A stretch of DNA of 64,000 bases from Thermaurantimonas sp046299575 (GTDB taxonomy: Bacteria; Bacteroidota; Bacteroidia; Flavobacteriales; Schleiferiaceae), in the NCBI RefSeq assembly GCF_046299575.1, contig NZ_JBKBHX010000004.1, positions 124,001 to 188,000 on the forward strand, written 5' to 3'. The notes under the pieces were generated by a model, which saw only the letters and a list, made by a program, of their open reading frames with translations, searched no databases and was not told the DNA's origin. The position numbers and the translations under genes were made by a program. Below, one piece after another: positions 25,832 through 34,878 of this stretch. Position 1 is the stretch's first letter. Each line of letters starts with the position of its first letter.

Positions 25832-26374
25832 TTATGCTCTAATCAATTGAATTTCGCCCATCAGTGTCACCTCATCACTTACTAATACACCACCACTTTC
25901 GAGAGCCGCATTCCAGGTAAGTCCCCAATCTTTACGATTGATCTTGGCAGTAAATGAAAAACCTGCTTTTTCGTTGCCCCAAGGGTCCTTGTTGATGCCG
26001 CCGAACTCTGCGTAAAGCACCACTTCTTTTGACACGTCCTTGATCGTGAGATTTCCTTTAATCTCATAGGCATCTGATGAAGTTTTGTATGCCTTGCCCT
26101 CAAACGTCATTACTGGAAATTTTTCGCAGTCAAAGAAATCAGCACTGCGAAGGTGTGCATCGCGATCGTCGTTGTTTGTAAAAATGCTTGAGGTTTCAAC
26201 TGTTGCTTTTACTAAGGCATTTTCTAATGTGCTGCCTTCCGTAATCACTTCAGCCGTAAATTTTCGGAACTCTCCTTTTACATGTGTGATCATTAAGTGC
26301 TTAACTCTGAAGAGCAATTCGCTGTGAGCATTGTCCACTATCCATTTTGTGGTTGTTTGTGTTGCTGTTTCCAT
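25832..26374 (-). CDS. YceI family protein
   Basis: A 180-residue lipocalin-like beta-barrel protein. The start WIVDNAHSELLFRVKHLMITHVKGEF and the end WNAALESGGVLVSDEVTLMGEI are the family hallmarks. YceI barrels bind polyisoprenoids or other amphiphilic ligands. There is no signal peptide, so this copy is predicted to be cytoplasmic, unlike E. coli YceI. It is a single-gene unit by appearance. Confidence 0.92.
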   Translation of the reverse strand: METATQTTTKWIVDNAHSELLFRVKHLMITHVKGEFRKFTAEVITEGSTLENALVKATVETSSIFTNNDDRDAHLRSADFFDCEKFPVMTFEGKAYKTSSDAYEIKGNLTIKDVSKEVVLYAEFGGINKDPWGNEKAGFSFTAKINRKDWGLTWNAALESGGVLVSDEVTLMGEIQLIRA

Positions 26375-26515
26375 ACATTATTTGTTTTTACATTTATTGT
26401 ATATACATTTATTTAGTAAGAATTGTTTTTGCTGTATTACAAACAAATCGCAAAGATTTTCAAAATATTTTTCGAAATGAAACTTAGGTCGAAAACAAAT
26501 AAATGTGATAAAAGT

Positions 26516-26523
26516 TATATTTG
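26516..26523 (+). promoter_or_regulatory. -7 promoter box of the interrupted membrane-protein gene
   Basis: TATATTTG matches TAnnTTTG, 17 bases before the ATG at 26541. It supports 26541 as the original gene start. Confidence 0.5.
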
Positions 26524-26540
26524 TCAAAATTTGAAGAGTC

Positions 26541-27239
26541 ATGCAGCTTGAAATCAATCTGGTAGATGAACTCCGATCAATTCGCCAGAAGAGTTCTAAT
26601 GAGAAAAACAGAACTACTTAGTATCAAAACGAATCGAATGAATCTATTTTAAATCGTATTAAACTCGGTAGAGATGCCACTACAGAATTAAATCATCTGG
26701 ACGCCGATCGAATTTTCTCGATTGACGATATTCGAGAGCTCTGCATACAGTATAGGTTGAGATTTTTAGACGCTTCTCGTTTCGCCAATGAAATTCCAGA
26801 AGATGCATTTGAAGAAATTCGAAAAATTCAGGGCATAGAGCAAAAAAACCTCGATGGCTTTAAAATCGTTGCTCCTGCTTCGATGTTTCACCTCATTCAG
26901 AAAGATAAAGATCCCATGCTCTTTCTCGACATGGGCAATGGAGCGTACTATTTGATTCACAAATGGGGAAAAGACCTCAAAGTATGGAGAAAATGGCTTG
27001 TATATCCGATGCGCAGTTTTGAGACTTTTCTGGCTACCCTTATTGCCATAGCTTTCATCGGAGCTTTACTTCCTTCTGACTCCGTAATGATGGGTCCATA
27101 CGATTCTTCAGCTCTACCTATACGTGTGATTTTCTTTTTCTATCTCGTACTTGCCCTTAGTGGTTTGGGAGCTCTGTATGGATACTCCCGCATGAAAGAT
27201 TTTTCAAATAAACTTTGGAATTCAAAATATACCTTATAA
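26541..27239 (+). pseudogene. Conserved membrane protein gene broken by an in-frame TAG
   Basis: From the ATG at 26541 one frame runs to 27239 with a single stop, TAG at 26619-26621 (codon 27). The part before it (MQLEINLVDELRSIRQKSS) and the part after (RIKLGRDATTELNHLDADRIFSIDDIR) join smoothly, and I recall related Bacteroidota proteins with this layout. After codon 73 comes a soluble domain, then two transmembrane segments near the end (FLATLIAIAFIGALL and VIFFFYLVLALSGLGALYGY). The first possible restart is a TTG at 26757, which would drop the N-terminal third. Either the gene is dead, the shorter form is made, or there is a base error (CAG or AAG read as TAG). Function is unknown. Confidence 0.7.
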
Positions 27240-27259
27240 GCTTGAAATATGCACTTCTC

Positions 27260-27294
27260 AAAGGCCGACCGGGTGGTCGGCCTTTTATTTTTTT
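27260..27294 (+). terminator. Rho-independent terminator
   Basis: AAGGCCGACC and GGTCGGCCTT make a perfect 10-bp stem with loop GGGT, followed by a T-rich run. It closes the gene ending at 27239. Confidence 0.9.
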
Positions 27295-27359
27295 TGCTCT
27301 TTAAGTGTATGTAAAGAAGTAAATTGCGCCGGTTAAAATGTATGTAATACAGGATTTCC

Positions 27360-29744
27360 ATGTGGGATCGATTAGCTGTTTGGATTATCCGACAGCCGAC
27401 ATTAATGTCTGTGTTGCTGGCGATCTCTTTGTCGTTTGCACTGTACAAGGCAGATGATGTCTGCATGAGTTATCAGTTTAGTCGTCTTTTGCCTACAACT
27501 GATTCTGTACACATTCAGTATCAGTGGTTCAAAGATCATTTTTCACAAGTGAGCAATACTATTGTGATCGCCACTGCCACTGAGCATTTACGGGACTCAG
27601 GATTTATACAAAGATGGATTGCCCTGGCTGATAAAATTCGCAGCATCGACGGTGTAACGGGAGTCTTTACCTTTCAAGACGCTTTAAATGTGCTCAAAAT
27701 TCCTGAATCAGGTTCGTTTAAAATCCAAAAAGTTTTTACTGCTCATCACCAGCACAGCACCTGGCCTACAATATTGACTGACTCACTGCCTTTTTACAGG
27801 GGAGTTTTTACAGATTCAACTCATACTGCCACCATAGCCTACATCCAGCTGGACCCTTCTAAGCTCTACAATGCAGAAATCATTCGTATCATCAACGAAA
27901 TCAAAGCAAAAGTGGAGCAGTTCGAAAGTGATTCTCATTTGGATGTGCACATTTCGGGTATTCCCTTTTTGCGCATGGGAAATGTAACACAGCTCAAAAG
28001 CGAAATTTATCTGTTCGTAGCCTTAGCTACGCTGGTTACAGCCTTTCTTTTTTACCTTTTTCTCAAAAGTTTTAAAGCCACGGTTATCTCCCTGATTATT
28101 GTAGCAATTGGGGTGGTATGGTCATTGGCACTTATGGCAATATTTGGTTTTGAGATTACCCTTCTTACCAGTCTTATTCCGCCTCTGGTAATTGTCATCG
28201 GAATACCGAATTGCATCTTTCTGATCAATAAGTTTCATTATGAATTCAAAAAACACAAAAACAGAGTCTTAGCATTACAACGTACTATATCAAAAATCGG
28301 CAACGCTATCTTTTTTAGCAATCTGACCACCGCTCTTGGATTCTTCGCACTGGCTTTTACTAAAAGTGCTACCCTGGTTGAATTTGGACTTGTAGCCTCT
28401 ATCAGCATCGTTTTGATTTTTATTCATTCACTGATAGTTATAACGCTCTATTTCTTATATGCACCTGTCCCAAAGGAGCGACACATGCAGCATTTCGACC
28501 GTCGATGGGTAAACAAATGGACTGGAATGCTCCGGAAGGTTGTCTTTAATTACAGAGGTTGGGTCTTTGGGGTAAATATTTTAATTGTAATTGTATCAAT
28601 TATCGGTTTAGTTCGTATTGAAACCTCTGGGCGCATCACCGATGATCTTAGTCGTAAAAGCAAAACATTTACTGATCTAAAGTTTATTGAAGAAAAATTC
28701 AATGGCATCGAACCCGTAGAAATCATCATTGATACCGGTAAAAAATTTGGCGCAAAACAGTACAGCAGCTTACAGCTTTTAAACGAAATTCAGGATTCGC
28801 TAAAAGCCTTTGGGATATCGCGCAGCCTGTCGCTGGCCGATGCTGCCTCTTTTGCAACACAAGCATTTTACAATGGCAACAGCGCTATGTACCGCATCCC
28901 TACACGGCATGAAAGTCGTTTTATGGCGCGCTTTTTAAAAAATGTAGAAGCCAATAACGCCCAAATTGCTGGAACGCTTTACGACTCCTCAGAGCGCTAT
29001 CTGCGCATCCACTTTCAAGTAAAAGATCTTACTACACTTGAGATGAAAAAGCTCAAGCAAAAGCTTTCAGCTATGCTTTCTAATGTGCTGATTGACAGAG
29101 GACTTACCGGTTTTATAACCGGTGCCGGAGTGCTCTTTTTAGAAGGAACGGAGTACCTGGTTAAAAACCTTCTTCAAAGCCTCAGCATAGCCATTGCTCT
29201 TATTGCAATACTGATGTATTACTTGTTTAAATCGTGGAAAATGGTACTCATCAGCCTGATTACCAATTTGATTCCACTTATTTTCACTGCTGGGGTCATG
29301 GGATTTGCCGGTGTGCCTCTAAAGCCATCAACCCTTCTGGTATTCGGTATTGCTTTCGGAATATCAGTGGACGATACCATACATTTTCTGGCCAAATACC
29401 GTCAGGAATTACAAAAAACCAACTGGAATATACCCGAAAGCATTCGTTTAGCCATTCACGAGACAGGTATCAGTATGTTTTATACATCAGTGATCCTTTT
29501 CTGTGGCTTTATTATCTTTATTTTTTCGAGTTTCGGAGGTACTGTGGCCCTGGGATTATTGGTATCGCTCACCTTACTGATAGCAATGCTAACCAATCTG
29601 TTTTTACTTCCGTCATTTGCCTTAGCTCTTCACAAGCACCTGGCTGATGAAGATTTTGAAAACCCACCGCTATCGGTCGTTGATCCTGATGATCAAACGG
29701 ACGATGAACTCTCAGAAAAGGAATCAATTACTGAATCAAAGTAA
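27360..29744 (+). CDS. MMPL/RND-family exporter
   Basis: A 794-residue inner-membrane protein with twelve predicted transmembrane segments in the RND pattern 1+5+1+5: TM1 at about 13-30, TM2-6 at about 210-370, TM7 at about 395-415 and TM8-12 at about 600-755. Two large periplasmic loops lie between. Conserved patches ITLLTSLIPPLVIVIGIPNC and TTALGFFALAFT, and their second-half equivalents STLLVFGIAFGISVDDTIH and ETGISMFYTSVILFCGF, carry the Asp of the proton relay. MMPL-type proteins export lipids or hydrophobic molecules; the cargo is not evident here. It overlaps the convergent bshB1 by 9 bases. Confidence 0.9.
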   Translation: MWDRLAVWIIRQPTLMSVLLAISLSFALYKADDVCMSYQFSRLLPTTDSVHIQYQWFKDHFSQVSNTIVIATATEHLRDSGFIQRWIALADKIRSIDGVTGVFTFQDALNVLKIPESGSFKIQKVFTAHHQHSTWPTILTDSLPFYRGVFTDSTHTATIAYIQLDPSKLYNAEIIRIINEIKAKVEQFESDSHLDVHISGIPFLRMGNVTQLKSEIYLFVALATLVTAFLFYLFLKSFKATVISLIIVAIGVVWSLALMAIFGFEITLLTSLIPPLVIVIGIPNCIFLINKFHYEFKKHKNRVLALQRTISKIGNAIFFSNLTTALGFFALAFTKSATLVEFGLVASISIVLIFIHSLIVITLYFLYAPVPKERHMQHFDRRWVNKWTGMLRKVVFNYRGWVFGVNILIVIVSIIGLVRIETSGRITDDLSRKSKTFTDLKFIEEKFNGIEPVEIIIDTGKKFGAKQYSSLQLLNEIQDSLKAFGISRSLSLADAASFATQAFYNGNSAMYRIPTRHESRFMARFLKNVEANNAQIAGTLYDSSERYLRIHFQVKDLTTLEMKKLKQKLSAMLSNVLIDRGLTGFITGAGVLFLEGTEYLVKNLLQSLSIAIALIAILMYYLFKSWKMVLISLITNLIPLIFTAGVMGFAGVPLKPSTLLVFGIAFGISVDDTIHFLAKYRQELQKTNWNIPESIRLAIHETGISMFYTSVILFCGFIIFIFSSFGGTVALGLLVSLTLLIAMLTNLFLLPSFALALHKHLADEDFENPPLSVVDPDDQTDDELSEKESITESK

Positions 29745-30452
29745 CTCTGCGAGGCTTCTGATACCCGGAATGCGTGAAAAAATAAAGCCTTCGCCGTGCT
29801 GTGTACCGATAAGGCGTCCCATATCGCGGGCCCTGTATTCGATGCTTTCTAAAAATTCTTTTGAGCTAATCACTGTTTCAGGCTCTTTACTCTCCGGATT
29901 GTAAAGTTGTGACTTATGAGCAAGGCAGGAATCTAACTTCTGCTGAAAATATCCGGAAATATCAACAATAATGTCGGGCTGCAAATTGATAAACTGAATG
30001 TAGTGCATTAGCAGTTGTGGCCTCCAGGGGTCCTGAGGAACACCTTCCCAACTGGTTTTAAGCCTGGTAAATCCGGCGGAGAAAAATGCCTTAGCTACCA
30101 ACTGAGCAGCAGCTCCGTGATCGGGGTGGCGATCATGAGGGGCGTTGGCTATTACAATACGAGGCCTGCAATGGCGAATTACCTTCACTACTTCTATCAC
30201 CGACTTTTCATCCGCAGATATCCATCCGTCCGCTAAATAGCAATTTAATCGGGCTGATGCTTTGAGAATTTCAGCGGCTTTCTGTGATTCTTGCATTCTG
30301 ATTTCGGGTGTTCCGCGAGTGGCCATTTCGCCTTGAGTAAGATCGAGAATAGCCACTTTATAACCCAAATCTACATGTTTGGCCAAGGTACCTCCTGCGC
30401 CGAGCTCCACATCGTCAGGATGTGCGCCAATGGCCAATATATCTACTTGCAT
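29736..30452 (-). CDS. bshB1: Bacillithiol biosynthesis deacetylase BshB1
   Basis: A 238-residue zinc-dependent LmbE-like deacetylase that removes the acetyl group from GlcNAc-malate during bacillithiol synthesis. The metal motif AHPDD is at residues 10-14 with ELG following, and the second motif HDRHPDHGAA lies at about 107-116. TQGEMATRGTPEIRMQES and the late YNPES and GEGF blocks match BshB1 rather than other LmbE proteins. It implies that this organism uses bacillithiol as a low-molecular-weight thiol; bshA and bshC are not in the window. Its 3' end overlaps the MMPL gene by 9 bases. Confidence 0.93.
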   Translation of the reverse strand: MQVDILAIGAHPDDVELGAGGTLAKHVDLGYKVAILDLTQGEMATRGTPEIRMQESQKAAEILKASARLNCYLADGWISADEKSVIEVVKVIRHCRPRIVIANAPHDRHPDHGAAAQLVAKAFFSAGFTRLKTSWEGVPQDPWRPQLLMHYIQFINLQPDIIVDISGYFQQKLDSCLAHKSQLYNPESKEPETVISSKEFLESIEYRARDMGRLIGTQHGEGFIFSRIPGIRSLAELL

Positions 30453-30475
30453 TACAAAACTTTAAAATTTGACAG

Positions 30476-30483
30476 CAAAAGTA
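30476..30483 (-). promoter_or_regulatory. -7 promoter box of bshB1
   Basis: Minus strand TACTTTTG matches TAnnTTTG, 23 bases before the ATG at 30452. Confidence 0.5.
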
Positions 30484-30496
30484 TGTAACTACATAC
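30481..30496. promoter_or_regulatory. Inverted repeat touching the bshB1 promoter
   Basis: GTATGTA-AC-TACATAC has perfect 7-bp arms and overlaps the upstream edge of the -7 box of bshB1. This is the position of a repressor site. No regulator can be named. Confidence 0.35.
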
Positions 30497-30551
30497 GTTA
30501 TTACCGGTTTTTAATTTGTTACAAAAAAATTATTTTTTAAGTTACCAAGCC

Positions 30552-30585
30552 TTTGCAACTCAACGTCAGAAATATTCAATATTTG
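30552..30585 (+). promoter_or_regulatory. Promoter of the histidine kinase operon
   Basis: A -33 element TTTG (30552-30555) and a near-consensus -7 element AATATTTG (30578-30585), 22 bases apart, lie 27 bases before the ATG at 30612. Confidence 0.45.
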
Positions 30586-30611
30586 CATAAGAAGAAAATA
30601 GGTCGACTGAT

Positions 30612-33095
30612 ATGTCAAGTGAAATTGATTTTTTGTGGGATTTGCATTCTGCCTTCGAATTTTCAAACAGCATTGGGAATTCGCATCACCTCATCCCTAT
30701 GCTGCAAGAGAGCCTCGTGCCTTTGATGAAGTCACTGAAGCTCAAAAATATACTCGTAATCAAACACTATTCATCTGATTCATCACTCTCAGTCGTTTAC
30801 AGCATAAAGGAATATGAAGGAATTACAGAAATAAGCGAAGCTCTTGACTGGCTAGCATCACTTCTCAAAAAAGATCGCGAAACCATTGACAGCCATTTAC
30901 CTACCCGACCAGGTGACATCAACAGAAGTACCGCCATATGGCCGCTAAAGGACTTTGGCTTCCTGCTGCTGTATGCTGACGTACTGAACTACTCCGAAAG
31001 CTTTGCCAAATCGCTCTCTATACCTCTTCAAAAACTCGCCCTTGCGTGCAAAAACTGCGAGCTGTTTGAAGAGCTCGACATGGAGCGCAAGAAGTTTGAA
31101 GCTCTCTTTCAATCATCGAATGCTGTAACCGCCCTGATAGACAGCGAAGGCAGAATACTCGACTGCAACGAGCGATTCAAAATACTGGCTGGCGATGCCC
31201 GCCATTTATTAGCCAACACACTGATAGATAAGGTTGATTTTATCAACTCAAAGACTGAAAAAAAACTCCTTATAAAATCTATCTCAGAAGCTTTAGAAAA
31301 AAGGAAAAAACAACACCTTCACATCAACTCCTTCTTCAATGGCAAAAATTACCATTTCGAAGTGAGCATCACTCCACTTCACTTTGAAGAGAGCAGTTCA
31401 ACGACCGTCTTACTCGAAGCGTACGATGTCTCAAGGGTATATGAACTTCAAGAGGACCTCAAACGCGAGAGCAACTTACTTCGCACCGTTATAGAAATCA
31501 TACCTGATGCTGTATTTGTAAAAGACAAAGAAGGCCGCCGAATCATCTCTAACAAAAAAGACGTCGAATTTGCCGGTGCCGAGTCAAGCGACGAAATCAT
31601 TGGTAAAACGAATGCCGAAATCTTCCTGCCAGAGCACGCTGATGTCTTTACCAACGATGACTACATTGTGCTCCAAGAAGGTATCCCAGTAATAAACCGC
31701 GAACATTTCCTGATTAATAAAAAAGGAAATGCCTACTGGCTGCAGATGTCAAAAGTGCCGCTTACCGACGACAACGGCCAGGTATATGGTTTGGTAGGCA
31801 TCAGCCGCGACATCAGCCAGATCAAAGAGCTCATCCGTGACCTAAAATATCGAGCCGACTTCGAAATGCTCCTTGTTGAACTGTCGGCAAGCTTTATAAA
31901 CTCAGTACAAGGCGAGCTCGATGAAAAAATCAACAAGGCTCTTGAGCGAGTAGGGCGCTTCTGCGAGGCCGACCGTGTATATGTATTCCAATACGACGAG
32001 CCGGGCAAAGTAATGAGCAACACCCACGAGTGGTGTGCCGAAGGCATTACCCCTGAAAAAGACAACCTTCAGATGATTCCTGCTGACATCATTCCGCAGT
32101 GGAACGAAAAACTCCAGCGCCTGGAGATCATCCATATACCTGACGTTCAAAAGTTACCCGAAGATTGGCAGACTGTAAAAGAAATTCTTGAGCCCCAGGG
32201 CATTCAATCGCTTGTAGTTGTACCAATGGTAGTAAAAGAGAGGCTCGTGGGATTTGCAGGCTTCGATGCCGTTCGCTTCAAACGTGTGTGGAGCGAAGAA
32301 GACATCAAACTGCTTCGCATCTTCGGCGACCTACTCGCCGTGAGCATTGACCGCAAATGGACCGACGAAAAAATCTACCGCTACAACAGTTCGCTTGAAA
32401 AGATCAACAACGAGCTCAACCGCTTTGCCTATATCGTAAGTCATGACCTGAAAGCTCCATTAAGGGCCATAAATAATCTGAGCGAATGGATCGAAGAAGA
32501 CATAGGCGATAAGCTCGAAGGCGAAACTAAAGAACAGTTTAAACTGCTGCGTGGACGGGTGCGTCGCTTAGAAAACCTCATCAACGGCATACTCGAATAC
32601 TCCCGCGTGGGCCGTATCAAATCACGGATTGAAAGTTTCGAAATCACCAAGATGCTTTCAGAGCTCATCGAGCGACTCAATCTACCGCCCCAGGCAGAGC
32701 TCAAAATTCAAAAAACCGAAATGTCGTTTTATTCTGAGCGTGCCGCCCTTGAAAAAGTACTTGGCCACCTTATTCAAAACGGCATAAAGTACAACGATAA
32801 AGATATACCGGTGATCGAAGTAAGCTGGCTCGACCACGGCAAGGAAGTTGAATTCATCGTAAAAGACAACGGCGAGGGAATCCACCCCGACTTCCACGAA
32901 AAAATCTTCCTCATGTTCCAAACCCTGAAAGCTCGCGATGAGGTAGAGAGCACAGGTGTAGGTCTGGCCATCGTAAAGAAGATCATCGAAGACAAAGGCG
33001 GACGCATCTGGCTCGAATCAACACCAGGCGTAGGCTCTACCTTCCACTTCATTTGGCCGAAGTACGAAAAGAAAGAAACCCTCCTCAACGTATGA
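30612..33095 (+). CDS. Hybrid-sensor PAS/PAS/GAF histidine kinase
   Basis: An 827-residue soluble sensor kinase without transmembrane segments. Order: an N-terminal GAF-like region (about 20-160), PAS (about 160-280), PAS with PAC (about 290-410, containing YGLVGISRDISQIKEL), GAF (about 425-590, with VDRKWTDEKI-like exit helix), HisKA with the phospho-acceptor His611 in VSHDLKAPLRAI, and an HATPase domain with N, G1 (DNGEGI) and G2 (STGVGLAIVKKI) boxes. The HDLKAPLRAI form of the H-box is typical of phytochrome-like and PAS kinases. No receiver domain is attached and no response regulator gene is adjacent. The lipoprotein gene starts on its stop codon (ATGA). Confidence 0.9.
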   Translation: MSSEIDFLWDLHSAFEFSNSIGNSHHLIPMLQESLVPLMKSLKLKNILVIKHYSSDSSLSVVYSIKEYEGITEISEALDWLASLLKKDRETIDSHLPTRPGDINRSTAIWPLKDFGFLLLYADVLNYSESFAKSLSIPLQKLALACKNCELFEELDMERKKFEALFQSSNAVTALIDSEGRILDCNERFKILAGDARHLLANTLIDKVDFINSKTEKKLLIKSISEALEKRKKQHLHINSFFNGKNYHFEVSITPLHFEESSSTTVLLEAYDVSRVYELQEDLKRESNLLRTVIEIIPDAVFVKDKEGRRIISNKKDVEFAGAESSDEIIGKTNAEIFLPEHADVFTNDDYIVLQEGIPVINREHFLINKKGNAYWLQMSKVPLTDDNGQVYGLVGISRDISQIKELIRDLKYRADFEMLLVELSASFINSVQGELDEKINKALERVGRFCEADRVYVFQYDEPGKVMSNTHEWCAEGITPEKDNLQMIPADIIPQWNEKLQRLEIIHIPDVQKLPEDWQTVKEILEPQGIQSLVVVPMVVKERLVGFAGFDAVRFKRVWSEEDIKLLRIFGDLLAVSIDRKWTDEKIYRYNSSLEKINNELNRFAYIVSHDLKAPLRAINNLSEWIEEDIGDKLEGETKEQFKLLRGRVRRLENLINGILEYSRVGRIKSRIESFEITKMLSELIERLNLPPQAELKIQKTEMSFYSERAALEKVLGHLIQNGIKYNDKDIPVIEVSWLDHGKEVEFIVKDNGEGIHPDFHEKIFLMFQTLKARDEVESTGVGLAIVKKIIEDKGGRIWLESTPGVGSTFHFIWPKYEKKETLLNV

Positions 33096-33571
33096 GGTAT
33101 AGCCAATTGAAAGTAGTAATTATTGGGGTAATTTGTGTGGCGCTTCAGAGCTGCGCCACCTTATTTTCCAAATCGATCTATCCTGTGGCTGTACACTCCA
33201 CCTCTCAAAATGTGCGTTTTGAGGTTTTTGATCGTTACAAAAACCGCATCTACACCGGTACAACACCTGAAACTATCTATTTACCAGCTTCGTACCTGCC
33301 CTTCATTCGCCAACGCTACACCGTACTCATCAACGATCCAGATTTCGAAAGTGCACAAATGCCTGTGACTTTTCATATCGATGGCTGGTATTTTGCCAAT
33401 CTATTGATACCGGCATTTGCCCCAGTTGGCATGCTCATCGTTGACCCTTTATCGGGCTGCATGTTTACACTCGATTATCACTGCCGCACGCTCAACTTCA
33501 GCCTTAAGCCGATCAAAATCTCAGAGCATCGTGACCCAATGCTCGCCACCCCAATATCCATCATCGAATGA
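33092..33571 (+). CDS. Hypothetical lipoprotein
   Basis: A 159-residue protein from the ATG at 33092, which overlaps the kinase stop; an earlier in-frame ATG at 33053 would put polar residues ahead of the signal. The signal MRYSQLKVVIIGVICVALQSC gives Cys21. The mature part starts ATLFSKSIYPVAVHS and has a PEGA-like rhythm (VRFEVFDRYKNRIYTGTTPETIYL), then one hydrophobic stretch (YFANLLIPAFAPVGMLIVDPLSG). I do not recognise a named family. It overlaps the HAD gene by 4 bases. Confidence 0.72.
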   Translation: MRYSQLKVVIIGVICVALQSCATLFSKSIYPVAVHSTSQNVRFEVFDRYKNRIYTGTTPETIYLPASYLPFIRQRYTVLINDPDFESAQMPVTFHIDGWYFANLLIPAFAPVGMLIVDPLSGCMFTLDYHCRTLNFSLKPIKISEHRDPMLATPISIIE

Positions 33572-34215
33572 GAGAGATTAAAAACATCATCTGGGACTTT
33601 GGCACTGTGCTCATCGATCTCAACATAGAGCACTTCCGCCAGCAGTGCCTGGCATACGGTATCAAGTCAGATATCAACATTCTATCAACCCACTTTTCTC
33701 ATATTTACGAAAAAGGCCTCATTAGCGAGCATGAGTTTTTTCGCGAAGCCAAGCTGCTTTTTCCGCGCTGGGTCAGTTACCCCACTATTAAAGCTATATG
33801 GAACTCCATGCTCGGCCACATTCCAGAGAAAAAAATCAAACTGCTCCACCAGATCCGAAAAGCCGGCTATGCCCAGGTACTTTGCTCTAATACCAATCCC
33901 ACCCACATACGCCACATTTGGCAAAGTCACGGACCCTACACCTCTCAACGCTTCAAAAAAGCCTTTCAGCAGCTCTACCTCAGCTACGAATACAACTTGC
34001 GCAAACCCGAGCCTGAATTTTTTAACCTAATCATCGACCAGATGGGCTGGCTGGCCAGCGAAACCCTGCTGGTTGACGACAACGAGCACAACATCGACAC
34101 CGCCTCATCGCTCGGCATGCACGTACTGCTCTACACCAGCGACGAAAGTCTTAAATACTTTGACACAGCTCTACCAAAGCTCCATGCGCATCGCGCGGGT
34201 GCACAAAGCAAATGA
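33568..34215 (+). CDS. HAD-family hydrolase (subfamily IA phosphatase)
   Basis: A 215-residue phosphatase-like protein. Motif I is IIWDFGTVLID (nucleophile Asp10; the second Asp is replaced by Gly as in the YihX type). Motif II is LCSNTN, the Lys is in RKPEPEFF and motif IV is LLVDDNEHNIDTA. The cap is helical, as in HAD-IA. The substrate is probably a small sugar phosphate or nucleotide, but cannot be named. Its last 65 bases overlap the end of the convergent methylmalonyl-CoA epimerase gene, so its Arg/His-rich tail (LPKLHAHRAGAQSK) is encoded antisense to a conserved enzyme. Confidence 0.87.
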   Translation: MREIKNIIWDFGTVLIDLNIEHFRQQCLAYGIKSDINILSTHFSHIYEKGLISEHEFFREAKLLFPRWVSYPTIKAIWNSMLGHIPEKKIKLLHQIRKAGYAQVLCSNTNPTHIRHIWQSHGPYTSQRFKKAFQQLYLSYEYNLRKPEPEFFNLIIDQMGWLASETLLVDDNEHNIDTASSLGMHVLLYTSDESLKYFDTALPKLHAHRAGAQSK

Positions 34216-34552
34216 GCTTATCATCTGCCCCATGCTTAGGGGCCTCGTTCAGCAAGGTAAAGCCCTGTTGGCGTAGTCTTTCCATTTCAGCCTGAATATC
34301 ATCAACCTCATATGCTACGTGGTGAATGCCTTCACCGCGTTTTTCGATAAACTTGGCAATAGCACTCTCAGGTGAAGTGGCTTGTAGCAGCTCAATTTTA
34401 TTTGGCCCGGCCACAAAAAACGACGTAATCACATGCTCTGACTCTACCGTTTCGCGCTTGTAGGGTGGAACGCCGAGAAGTTGTATATAGCGCTTTTCGG
34501 CCTCTTCCAGATTTTTTACGGCTATACCAAGGTGTTCAATTTTTCCAAGCAT
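34151..34552 (-). CDS. mce: Methylmalonyl-CoA epimerase
   Basis: A 133-residue vicinal-oxygen-chelate protein that interconverts (2R)- and (2S)-methylmalonyl-CoA in propionate metabolism. The start MLGKIEHLGIAVKNLEEAEKRY carries the first metal His, GEGIHHVAYEVDDI the second, and GALVELCQ near the end carries the metal Glu. I use the ATG at 34552 because homologues begin there; an earlier ATG at 34585 adds 11 untypical residues. Its 3' end overlaps the HAD gene antisense by 65 bases. Confidence 0.92.
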   Translation of the reverse strand: MLGKIEHLGIAVKNLEEAEKRYIQLLGVPPYKRETVESEHVITSFFVAGPNKIELLQATSPESAIAKFIEKRGEGIHHVAYEVDDIQAEMERLRQQGFTLLNEAPKHGADDKLICFVHPRDAHGALVELCQSI

Positions 34553-34878
34553 TTCAGGAACAAATTTCTGCGCACGAAAATACACAGCTCTTTTTCAGAT
34601 TTTTCTACTTGTTTTTACATGCTCATCACATAAAAAAGAAATGAAATAAAGTTTCAATTTCATCAACACATCAAGCTCTTATTGAACTTTTAAACAAATG
34701 TTTTTAAGCATACGGAAGCCTCGTGTGCTGCATTTGTGAGAATCGTGCAGCAAACGTCTTTTAGAGGAGATTTACAATGGTGTGAAACTTCAAATAGTAA
34801 TCACAATTGGGAATGATGAAGAGATTTTTAAGATGCGTTTTCTTCCGTTTGTAATGTGGCCGAGAGGCCGCTGCCGCG

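Noticed and set aside
26757..27239. Stand-alone gene starting at TTG 26757
   Set aside because: The same frame extends upstream to an ATG with a good promoter and protein-like sequence, broken only by one TAG; an interrupted gene is the simpler reading.
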